NCBI GenBank assembly: GCA_019237355.1
Contig: JAFAHH010000662.1
Coordinates: forward strand, 1 to 5,066
Direction: 5' to 3'
DNA: 5,066 nt
Source: Acetobacteraceae bacterium
GTDB lineage: Bacteria > Pseudomonadota > Alphaproteobacteria > Acetobacterales > Acetobacteraceae
Shown: positions 1 through 5,066 of the stretch, piece after piece
Position numbering within the stretch: the stretch's first letter is position 1
Layout: each line of letters begins with the position of its first letter
Notes under the pieces: model-generated
The model's database searches: none
The model's input: only the letters and a program-made list of their open reading frames with translations
What the model was told of the DNA's origin: nothing
Made by a program: the position numbers and the translations under genes

Positions 1-290
1 GCGCTAAGCTTGCTTGCGAGGTCGCCTAGCCCGGCCGGGCCGCGATGGTACGGCACTTCTCGCCAGCCCTGCGCGCTGCCGATCATTCCGCAAGCAAGCG
101 CTGGCAAATCAGGCGCCACAGCTATCCATTCTCCGGCAACATCCGCCAATGCACCTGCGAAGTTTCGGTCCCGGATCTGCATGATGCCCAGCGGTGCCGC
201 ACGCTGATCGAGCACGCCCCCTGTCTCATCGAAGAGATAGGCGCGCAACGAGGACGTTCCCCAATCCAGCCCGATCAGCCGCGCCGCCAT
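1..290 (-). CDS. dgoK: 2-dehydro-3-deoxygalactonokinase, N-terminal part (cut by window edge)
   Basis: Phosphorylates 2-keto-3-deoxygalactonate (KDGal) at C6 in the cytoplasm, the kinase step of the DeLey-Doudoroff galactose/galactonate route. The first 96 codons are visible without a stop, and the C-terminal two thirds lie beyond the left edge. The start reads MAARLIGLDWGTSSLRAYLF, the nucleotide-binding phosphate-1 loop typical of DgoK (residues 5-20). It is followed by APLGIM (32-37) and the family motif ACGMIGSAQGWREVPY (66-81). The ATG at 290 is preceded by an AAGG Shine-Dalgarno core at 299-302 with an 8-base spacer. The gene starts 44 bases after the gpmI stop on the same strand, so it is probably the third gene of the gapN-gpmI-dgoK unit. 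Family assignment is from recognised motifs only. A related ASKHA-type sugar kinase is possible but less likely. Confidence 0.86.
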   Translation of the reverse strand, partial: MAARLIGLDWGTSSLRAYLFDETGGVLDQRAAPLGIMQIRDRNFAGALADVAGEWIAVAPDLPALACGMIGSAQGWREVPYHRGPAGLGDLASKLS

Positions 291-334
291 CGTCACCGCC
301 TTGTCCTTACCGTCGACGCCCCCCGTCCTCGCTG

Positions 335-1861
335 TCAGCCGCGGATCAGCGATTGACCCGTCATGTCCTTGGGTTGCGCCAGCCCCATCAACGCCAGCAG
401 GGTCGGCGCGACATCAGCGAGCCGTCCGTTTGCCAAGTCCACCCGGCCAGCATCCACCAGGATTACCGGCACTGGATTTGTCGTATGGGCCGTATGCGGG
501 CCACCGGTTTCGGGATCGCGCATAAGCTCGCAATTGCCGTGATCGGCGGTGACCAGCAAAACGCCACCCTGCTGCTCAACCGCCCCGACAATTCGCCCGA
601 GCCCCGTATCGACCGTCTCGACCGCGGCAATGGCCGCTTCCAGGCTGCCAGTATGGCCGACCATGTCCGGGTTAGCGAAATTCAGCACGACCAGGTCGTA
701 TTTTCCGGAACCGATCGCCTCGACAGCTTTATCGGTCAGCTCAGGCGCAGACATCTGCGGCTGAAGGTCGTAGGTGGCGACCTTGGGCGACGGGACCAGG
801 ATCCGGTCCTCACCTGGGTTCGGCGTCTCCTCGCCGCCATTCAGGAAGTACGTCACGTGCGGATATTTCTCGGTCTCCGCCATACGAAGCTGCTTGCGCC
901 CCGCAGCCGCGACCACCTGGCCGAGCAGATTATGCATCGGTAGCGGCGGAAATAGCGTCTGGAAAAACGCATCCAGCGCGGCGCTATAATTGGCCATCCC
1001 CACCGCTGCGGCGAAGCGTACGAGCCGCGGCCGGGCAAAGCCGTCAAACTTCGGGTCCACCAGCGCGGTCAGGATTTGTCGCACCCGGTCGGCCCGGAAA
1101 TTGAAACAAAGCAGGCCGTCGCCGTCCCGCATGCCTCGATAGTCGCCGATGCAAGCGGGGATAATGAACTCATCCGTTACATCCTCAGCATAGGCTGCAT
1201 CGATGGCTGCCGAAGCCGTAGGGAAACGAGGCCCTTCTCCTTCGGCAATAGCGTCGTACGCCTTCCTGACGCGTTCCCAGCGTCTGTCGCGGTCCATGGC
1301 GTAGTAGCGGCCAACGACCGTTCCGATCTTCGCGCCCGCAGGCAACGCGGCAAGCAGCGCCTGGACAAAGCCGTGGCCGGAGCGCGGGGGAGTGTCGCGG
1401 CCGTCGGTAAATGCATGGACCACGACCGGCACGCCTTCTGCCGCAATGAGCCGGGCTAGCGCAGCCGCATGGTCCTGATGCGAGTGAACGCCGCCGGGGG
1501 ACACGAGCCCTAGCAGATGGCACCTACCTCCGGTTTCCCGAAGCACGGTGATGAGCTTCCGCAATACCGGGGACTGGGCCAAGCTGCCGTCCTCGATCGC
1601 CTCCGAGACGCGAGGCAGATCCTGCATCACTACCCGGCCGGCGCCGATATTCAGGTGCCCGACTTCCGAATTGCCCATCTGCCCCGGCGGCAGGCCGACA
1701 TCCTTCCCCGAAGTGCGCAGGAAAGCGTGCGGATAAGTTTCCCAGAGACGGTCGAATATCGGGGTCCGCCCGAGGCGCACCGCATTATCTGCGACCTCTT
1801 CCCGCCAGCCCCAGCCGTCCAGCACGACGAGCATGACCGGCGGTTTCGTCTGTTCTGCCAT
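335..1861 (-). CDS. gpmI: 2,3-bisphosphoglycerate-independent phosphoglycerate mutase
   Basis: Interconverts 3-phosphoglycerate and 2-phosphoglycerate in lower glycolysis, using a phosphoserine intermediate and two metal ions (usually Mn) in the cytoplasm. The 508-residue product has the usual family length. Visible motifs in order: LDGWGWRE with metal ligand D15; QMGNSEVGHLNIGAGR with the catalytic serine S65; GGVHSHQDH (H126); TDGRD near 153-156; the arginine-rich GRYYAMDRDRRW segment; FNFRADR; EKYPHVTYFLNGGEE; NPDMVGHTG (D399, H403); TADHGNCE (D440, H441) and HTAH (456-459). All key residues of the phosphatase and transferase domains appear intact. I chose the ATG at 1861 over an in-frame GTG at 1876, because the GTG overlaps the only good Shine-Dalgarno sequence (1868-1874) and the product then begins like its relatives. 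It lies 113 bases downstream of gapN and takes the product of GapN as its substrate. Confidence 0.97.
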   Translation of the reverse strand: MAEQTKPPVMLVVLDGWGWREEVADNAVRLGRTPIFDRLWETYPHAFLRTSGKDVGLPPGQMGNSEVGHLNIGAGRVVMQDLPRVSEAIEDGSLAQSPVLRKLITVLRETGGRCHLLGLVSPGGVHSHQDHAAALARLIAAEGVPVVVHAFTDGRDTPPRSGHGFVQALLAALPAGAKIGTVVGRYYAMDRDRRWERVRKAYDAIAEGEGPRFPTASAAIDAAYAEDVTDEFIIPACIGDYRGMRDGDGLLCFNFRADRVRQILTALVDPKFDGFARPRLVRFAAAVGMANYSAALDAFFQTLFPPLPMHNLLGQVVAAAGRKQLRMAETEKYPHVTYFLNGGEETPNPGEDRILVPSPKVATYDLQPQMSAPELTDKAVEAIGSGKYDLVVLNFANPDMVGHTGSLEAAIAAVETVDTGLGRIVGAVEQQGGVLLVTADHGNCELMRDPETGGPHTAHTTNPVPVILVDAGRVDLANGRLADVAPTLLALMGLAQPKDMTGQSLIRG

Positions 1862-1867
1862 TCTGGG

Positions 1868-1874
1868 CCCTCTC
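1868..1874 (-). promoter_or_regulatory. Shine-Dalgarno sequence that fixes the gpmI start
   Basis: On the minus strand the bases GAGAGGG lie six to seven bases before the ATG at 1861, an ideal distance. The alternative GTG start at 1876 overlaps this motif, so the site favours the shorter 508-residue product. Confidence 0.7.
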
Positions 1875-1974
1875 ACGCTTCAGCGACTGAACTGCACGAC
1901 CCCTCCCGCTTGGTAGGCGGCCGCTCCAATAATGGCCGGGCGAGCTATCCCTTTCATCGGCAGCCAAAGCACCG

Positions 1975-3606
1975 TCAGAAGATAAAGCGCGTGCTGATGA
2001 AATTGGACTTATGGTGTTGCACGATGTCATCGAGCAGCCTTTGGCTCACCTCCGTCTGCTTGGCCGCAACCATTGAACGGATCGAGAAGGACCGTAGCGC
2101 GTCGAACACTGAAAGCGTCCCCTCGGCCGAGTCTTTTCGGCCCGTGAACGGGAAAACATCCGGACCGCGCTGGCACTGGCAATTGATGTTGACCCGGCAG
2201 ACCTGGTTCACCAGCGGATCGACAAGTTTGCCGATCTGGTCCGCGTTGGATCCGAAGATACTGACCTGCTGCCCGTGGTCGGACGTGATCACGTATTCAA
2301 GCGCCGTCTCGATGTCCTCGAAAGGCATTACCGGCACGATGGGCCCGAACTGTTCTTCCCGATAAAGTTTCATACCGTCCTTCACGGGAAAAACGACCGC
2401 GGGATAAAACAGTGTGCCAGCAACCGCTCCGCCGCCCTCGTTCAGCACGCGCGCGCCCTGGGCGCGGGCATCTTCGAGGCACTCGGTAAGATATTTAAGC
2501 TTGTCGGGCTCGGGCAGCGGCGTGATGCTCACACCCTTCTCCCAAGGCATGCCTACCTTCAGCTTGCCCAGCTCCTCATTGAAGCGGCGGAGGAAGGGTT
2601 CGGCGATGGCCTGATGCACGATGAGCATCTTGAGCGCCGTGCAGCGCTGGCCGTTGAAGGAGAGTGAGCCAAGCAGGCACTCCTTTACCGCAAGCTCGAT
2701 ATCGGCATCAGGCAGGATGATGGCGGCGTTCTTAGCATCCAGCCCCAGGATCGCCCGCAGCCGGTGCGCTTTCGGATGCTGCTTCTTGAGATGATCTGCG
2801 ACCCTGCTCGAGCCGATCAGAGTCAGGACATTGATCTGGCCCGAGTTCAGCATGTACGGGACTACCTCCGCCCCGGGGCCGTAGACCGTATTGATCACGC
2901 CTGGCGGGAAGGCACTGCGAAACGCTTCCAGCAACGGATAGAAAAGCAGGATACCAAACTTCGGCGGCTTGAAGACCAAGGTATTGCCCATGATCAGCGC
3001 CGGAATCAGGGTGGCGAAAGTTTCGTTCAATGGATAATTATAAGGCCCCATACATAGCACGATTCCGAGCGGAGTGCGGCGAATCTGGCCGATGGTGCCT
3101 TCAACGATTTGAAATCGCGAGTTGTCGTTGTCCAGGTTCCGCAACGCATCAATCGTGGCCTGAATGTATGCGACCGTCCGATCGAACTCCTTTTCGGAAT
3201 CCGGAAGGGTCTTGGCAATTTCCCACATGATGAGGTTCACGATCTGGCGCTTCTGCGCCACCATCCGCCGCGTGAAATCCTGCATGCAGGCAATGCGCTG
3301 CGCCGCGGTCATGGTTGGCCATTCACCACGCCCATTGTCATAGGCTGCGACCGCGGCCCTCAGCGCTTCCTCGCTCTCTTCTCGCGAACCGACCGGAACG
3401 CTGCCGACCTCGATCTGCTCGAGCGCCCCATTGCCGCGCCCCACGCAGATCGGCGAGCGGACGGGCCGGACCTTGCCCTGCCAGGGCTTAAGCTCGCCAT
3501 CGATGAGCGAGGAGGACTGATGGATGGGCGCAATCAGGCGAAACTCGGGGGGGATATCCTCGTAATCCCGAGGAAACAATTCCATCAGCCTTGCAGTGTC
3601 GTACAT
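1975..3606 (-). CDS. gapN: Non-phosphorylating NADP-dependent glyceraldehyde-3-phosphate dehydrogenase (GapN-type aldehyde dehydrogenase)
   Basis: Predicted to oxidise glyceraldehyde-3-phosphate directly to 3-phosphoglycerate, normally with NADP, bypassing phosphorylating GAPDH and phosphoglycerate kinase. The 543-residue product is an aldehyde dehydrogenase superfamily member. It shows MGPYNYP with the oxyanion Asn N190, VFKPPK with cofactor-binding K213, LIGSS (263-267), the nucleophile C322 in FNGQRCTALK, and EEQFGP (E418). GapN hallmarks are the Arg beside the catalytic Cys (R321) and QRGPDVFPFTGRK (479-491), both of which bind the phosphate of the substrate in GapN enzymes. One oddity: the usual LELGGK segment reads LGLDAKN (287-293), so the general catalytic Glu position is Gly288 with Asp290 nearby. 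The ATG at 3606 has GGGG at 3614-3617, seven bases upstream; an open extension to a TTG at 3702 looks unrelated to the family. First gene of the minus-strand unit, divergent from kdgK. The family is clear. Exact substrate and NADP preference are inferred. Confidence 0.88.
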   Translation of the reverse strand: MYDTARLMELFPRDYEDIPPEFRLIAPIHQSSSLIDGELKPWQGKVRPVRSPICVGRGNGALEQIEVGSVPVGSREESEEALRAAVAAYDNGRGEWPTMTAAQRIACMQDFTRRMVAQKRQIVNLIMWEIAKTLPDSEKEFDRTVAYIQATIDALRNLDNDNSRFQIVEGTIGQIRRTPLGIVLCMGPYNYPLNETFATLIPALIMGNTLVFKPPKFGILLFYPLLEAFRSAFPPGVINTVYGPGAEVVPYMLNSGQINVLTLIGSSRVADHLKKQHPKAHRLRAILGLDAKNAAIILPDADIELAVKECLLGSLSFNGQRCTALKMLIVHQAIAEPFLRRFNEELGKLKVGMPWEKGVSITPLPEPDKLKYLTECLEDARAQGARVLNEGGGAVAGTLFYPAVVFPVKDGMKLYREEQFGPIVPVMPFEDIETALEYVITSDHGQQVSIFGSNADQIGKLVDPLVNQVCRVNINCQCQRGPDVFPFTGRKDSAEGTLSVFDALRSFSIRSMVAAKQTEVSQRLLDDIVQHHKSNFISTRFIF

Positions 3607-3681
3607 GATGCTACCCCGCTTGACCCGTAGAAGCCGCTTGCCCCGGTAGTGGACGTTAAAGTGCTCCGGTCGCGCATTCTG

Positions 3682-3716
3682 ATACCGGAAAACCGGGCTC
3701 AATGGGCTTCCGGTAT
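3682..3716. repeat. 9-base inverted repeat in the gapN leader
   Basis: ATACCGGAA at 3682-3690 is exactly matched by its reverse complement TTCCGGTAT at 3708-3716, with 17 bases between. It lies 76-110 bases upstream of the gapN ATG. It may be two half-sites of a dimeric regulator spaced about two and a half helical turns apart (centre to centre 26 bases), or a stem-loop in the gapN 5' untranslated RNA. No U-tract follows on either strand, so it is not an intrinsic terminator. Confidence 0.5.
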
Positions 3717-3774
3717 ATCGCCCTCTGATTTTGACTCTAGACGGTGGCGCGCGCTAGTGCTTTCCTGAGCTTGG

Positions 3775-3787
3775 GGAAGTAACTTCC
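3775..3787. repeat. 13-base palindrome GGAAGT-A-ACTTCC
   Basis: Six-base arms GGAAGT (3775-3780) and ACTTCC (3782-3787) flank a single A. It sits roughly midway between the two start codons. It is short enough to occur by chance, but the symmetry and location make it a possible secondary operator. Confidence 0.3.
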
Positions 3788-3819
3788 TGCAAATATGAAG
3801 TAGATCCCGGCCGCCAGGG

Positions 3820-3841
3820 CATTGCTACGGTCGTAGCAATG
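3820..3841. promoter_or_regulatory. Perfect 22-base palindrome, candidate operator
   Basis: Two exact 10-base arms, CATTGCTACG (3820-3829) and CGTAGCAATG (3832-3841), flank a central GT. The centre lies about 131 bases upstream of the kdgK ATG and about 225 bases upstream of the gapN ATG. It ends 24 bases before a TATAAA box, where a -35 element would overlap or adjoin it, so a bound protein could repress or activate kdgK-eda. No run of T follows, which argues against a terminator. The symmetry suits a dimeric helix-turn-helix regulator of the LacI, GntR or IclR type, families that often control sugar-acid genes. I cannot assign it to a known consensus, and no regulator gene is visible in the window. 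Confidence 0.6.
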
Positions 3842-3865
3842 AAGCGCCTTGGTCGCAATCTGAGC

Positions 3866-3871
3866 TATAAA
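3866..3871 (+). promoter_or_regulatory. Possible -10 box for kdgK-eda
   Basis: TATAAA is the best -10-like hexamer upstream of kdgK. At 16-18 bases upstream there is no recognisable -35 sequence, only the edge of the 22-base palindrome and GC-rich bases. If real, transcription would begin near 3878 and the promoter may depend on an activator. This is a weak, pattern-based call. Confidence 0.25.
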
Positions 3872-3961
3872 GCCGGAAGCATGGCCGGCGACCTACCAAA
3901 CTCCAATCAAGCCGCTTCGTACCGAGCCGGGTTGATGCAACGAGGTGACTGAGGGCGTTCC

Positions 3962-4894
3962 ATGAATCGTGTCGCTTGTTTGGGCGAATGCATGATCGAA
4001 CTAGTCGAACATGGGAATGGAATGCTGACGCGCGGGTTTGGCGGCGATACGCTTAATACCGCGCTCTATCTCGCCCGCCTGCGAGTTCCAACAGAATACG
4101 TGACCGCGCTCGGCACCGACCCGTTCAGCGACGAAATGATAGGCGCCTGGCATTCAGAGGGCATCGGAACGAGCAGCATCCTTCGGCTGCCCGGCCGGGT
4201 GCCTGGCCTTTACCTGATCCAGACCGATGAGACCGGAGAGCGCCGATTCTTCTATTGGCGCGATAGCGCGCCGGTACGGCAATTATTCAGGCTTCCCGAA
4301 ACGGCACAAATTCAGGCGGCGCTGGTCGCATCGGAGCTGATTTACCTGTCCGGCATCACGCTTTCGCTATTCGACGACGAAAGCCGCAACCGGCTGTTCG
4401 ATACCTTAGACCTCGCCCGGCGGGGCGGCAGCAAGGTAGCGTTCGATACCAATTTCCGTCCCCGCGGCTGGCCCGATGTCCACGCCGCCCGCGCTGTTTA
4501 TGACCGCATGTTCTCCCGCTCGGATTTGGTGTTGGCTAGCGTTGAGGATCACATGCTCTTGCACGGGTCTGGCGAGGCGGCCGACGCAATTGGGCGGCTC
4601 AAAGCCGCGGAAGTACCCGAGATGGTGGTTAAGCTTGCACAGCCGGCGTGTCATGTAGCCGGGGATGGCGTGCAAGCCGTTGTCCAGGCCGAACCCGTTA
4701 GCGCGGTCGTCGACACCACCGCCGCCGGCGACAGCTTCGCTGCGGCCTATATCGCAGCACGCCGGGCCGGACTGGACCCGGCCGCAGCCGCCAGCGCCGG
4801 ACATCTTCTCGCCGGCACGGTCGTCCGGCACCGCGGGGCGATTATTCCTCGCTCGGCTATGCCTGTTCTCTCCTTCGCCTCGGAGGCCCCATGA
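3962..4894 (+). CDS. kdgK: 2-keto-3-deoxygluconate kinase (PfkB family)
   Basis: Phosphorylates 2-keto-3-deoxygluconate with ATP to KDPG in the cytoplasm, feeding hexuronate-, pectin- or alginate-derived carbon or gluconate intermediates into the lower Entner-Doudoroff route. The 310-residue product matches the usual length (E. coli KdgK is 309). PfkB signature 1 is seen as RGFGGDTLNTALYLARL (24-40), with the sugar-binding Gly pair at 27-28. The KdgK-specific stretch GERRFFYWRDSAP lies at 92-104, FDTNFRPRGW at 161-170, and signature 2 DTTAAGDSF at 251-259 with catalytic base D257. RGAIIPR (291-297) also matches E. coli KdgK as I recall it. The ATG at 3962 is preceded by GAGGG at 3951-3955 with a six-base spacer, and an in-frame TGA at 3950 rules out a longer product. 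It overlaps eda by four bases, indicating translational coupling. KDGal may be a second substrate. Confidence 0.95.
   Translation: MNRVACLGECMIELVEHGNGMLTRGFGGDTLNTALYLARLRVPTEYVTALGTDPFSDEMIGAWHSEGIGTSSILRLPGRVPGLYLIQTDETGERRFFYWRDSAPVRQLFRLPETAQIQAALVASELIYLSGITLSLFDDESRNRLFDTLDLARRGGSKVAFDTNFRPRGWPDVHAARAVYDRMFSRSDLVLASVEDHMLLHGSGEAADAIGRLKAAEVPEMVVKLAQPACHVAGDGVQAVVQAEPVSAVVDTTAAGDSFAAAYIAARRAGLDPAAAASAGHLLAGTVVRHRGAIIPRSAMPVLSFASEAP
4882..4886 (+). promoter_or_regulatory. Shine-Dalgarno sequence of eda inside the kdgK end
   Basis: GGAGG lies within the last codons of kdgK, four bases before the eda ATG at 4891. The spacing is slightly short but workable. With the ATGA overlap it supports coupled translation of kdgK and eda. 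Confidence 0.65.
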
Positions 4895-5066
4895 GTTCAT
4901 CCACTTCGAGCGTTGCGGAAATCCTCCGCGCGGCGCGGTTGATCCCTGTTTTAACGATCGAGCGGCTCGACCGGGCCGTGCCACTCGCCCGCGCCTTGGT
5001 GGCGGGTGGGGTGCGCACACTGGAAATCACGCTCCGCACGCCGGCAGGCGCGGATGCCGCGGCGGC
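4891..5066 (+). CDS. eda: KDPG aldolase, N-terminal part (cut by window edge)
   Basis: Splits 2-keto-3-deoxy-6-phosphogluconate into pyruvate and glyceraldehyde-3-phosphate, the last committed Entner-Doudoroff step; a cytoplasmic class I aldolase. Only 58 codons are visible. They align without gaps to the start of E. coli Eda as I recall it: IPV (18-20), AVPLARALVAGGVRTLEITLRT (29-50), with the catalytic Glu at E45 and phosphate/substrate-loop Arg at R49 in identical positions. The Schiff-base Lys lies beyond the right edge. The start overlaps the kdgK stop as ATGA. The N-terminus resembles Eda rather than the KDPGal aldolase DgoA, whose beginning is quite different. Some Eda enzymes also act on 4-hydroxy-2-oxoglutarate. 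Confidence 0.93.
   Translation, partial: MSSSTSSVAEILRAARLIPVLTIERLDRAVPLARALVAGGVRTLEITLRTPAGADAAA

Larger units (their letters stand above)
3607..3961. promoter_or_regulatory. Divergent gapN/kdgK control region
   Basis: This 355-base stretch separates two divergent units and must hold promoters for both. No convincing gene lies in it. It contains a perfect 22-base palindrome (3820-3841), a 9-base inverted repeat nearer gapN (3682-3690 with 3708-3716), a 13-base palindrome (3775-3787) and a TATAAA box (3866-3871) facing kdgK. I could not find a convincing sigma-70 type promoter for gapN. It is locally less GC-rich than the genes around the palindrome and TATAAA box, as expected for a control region. 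Confidence 0.75.

Noticed and set aside
194..943. Plus-strand open frame of 249 codons
   Set aside because: It is antisense to dgoK and gpmI, whose motifs are unambiguous. The product is rich in Arg, Pro and His, as expected for a shadow frame.
1862..1876. GTG start for gpmI adding five residues
   Set aside because: The GTG overlaps the only good Shine-Dalgarno sequence, and the ATG at 1861 is correctly spaced from it.
1517..2365. Long plus-strand open frame of 282 codons
   Set aside because: It runs antisense across the gpmI start, the gap and the gapN end. The product has no recognisable motif and low-complexity composition typical of a GC-rich shadow frame.
3607..3702. Possible 32-residue N-terminal extension of GapN from a TTG at 3702
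   Set aside because: It would start inside the inverted-repeat region, lacks a good ribosome site, and relatives begin near the ATG at 3606 with the ELFP segment. It is probably open by chance.
3820..3841. The 22-base palindrome as an intrinsic terminator
   Set aside because: There is no T-tract on either side, and no gene ends toward it because both flanking genes point away.
3881..3952. Small 23-codon open frame upstream of kdgK, beginning just after the TATAAA box
   Set aside because: It could be imagined as a leader peptide, but it is in frame with kdgK, has no codon runs suggesting attenuation and only a weak ribosome site. Its TGA overlaps the kdgK Shine-Dalgarno. Chance is the simpler explanation.
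4406..5020. Minus-strand open frame of 204 codons
   Set aside because: It lies opposite the conserved kdgK C-terminus and the eda start and shows no family features.

Overview
The window is an ordinary but well-focused bacterial carbon-metabolism locus built around the Entner-Doudoroff (2-keto-3-deoxy sugar acid) route. It is GC-rich by eye. The gene content (KdgK, Eda, DgoK, a GapN-type dehydrogenase and a cofactor-independent phosphoglycerate mutase) fits a proteobacterium, most likely an alphaproteobacterium such as a sphingomonad. That taxonomic guess rests on general impression and on familiar gene groupings, not on a search. There are no RNA genes, mobile elements, CRISPR arrays or signs of recent transfer.

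Layout: two divergent transcription units face away from a 355-base intergenic region (3607-3961). The minus-strand unit reads gapN (3606-1975), gpmI (1861-335) and dgoK (290 to beyond the left edge). The plus-strand unit reads kdgK (3962-4894) and eda (4891 to beyond the right edge), with a 4-base ATGA overlap. Five protein-coding genes are supported; three are complete, and dgoK and eda are cut by the window edges.

How the genes work together: KdgK phosphorylates 2-keto-3-deoxygluconate (KDG) to KDPG. Eda splits KDPG into pyruvate and glyceraldehyde-3-phosphate. GapN oxidises glyceraldehyde-3-phosphate directly to 3-phosphoglycerate, normally with NADP and without making ATP. GpmI converts 3-phosphoglycerate to 2-phosphoglycerate. 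DgoK phosphorylates the C4 epimer KDGal (2-keto-3-deoxygalactonate), which suggests that galactose- or galactonate-derived carbon also enters. The locus therefore encodes consecutive steps from KDG to 2-phosphoglycerate and pyruvate, using the NADPH-forming bypass of phosphorylating GAPDH.

The intergenic region holds the most interesting non-coding signals. There is a perfect 22-base palindrome at 3820-3841, a 9-base inverted repeat in the gapN leader (3682-3690 and 3708-3716), and a 13-base palindrome at 3775-3787. These are candidate operators for a regulator encoded elsewhere. I see no previously undescribed system here. The best leads are the gene grouping itself, the palindromic sites, and the loss of the usual catalytic glutamate position in the GapN protein.
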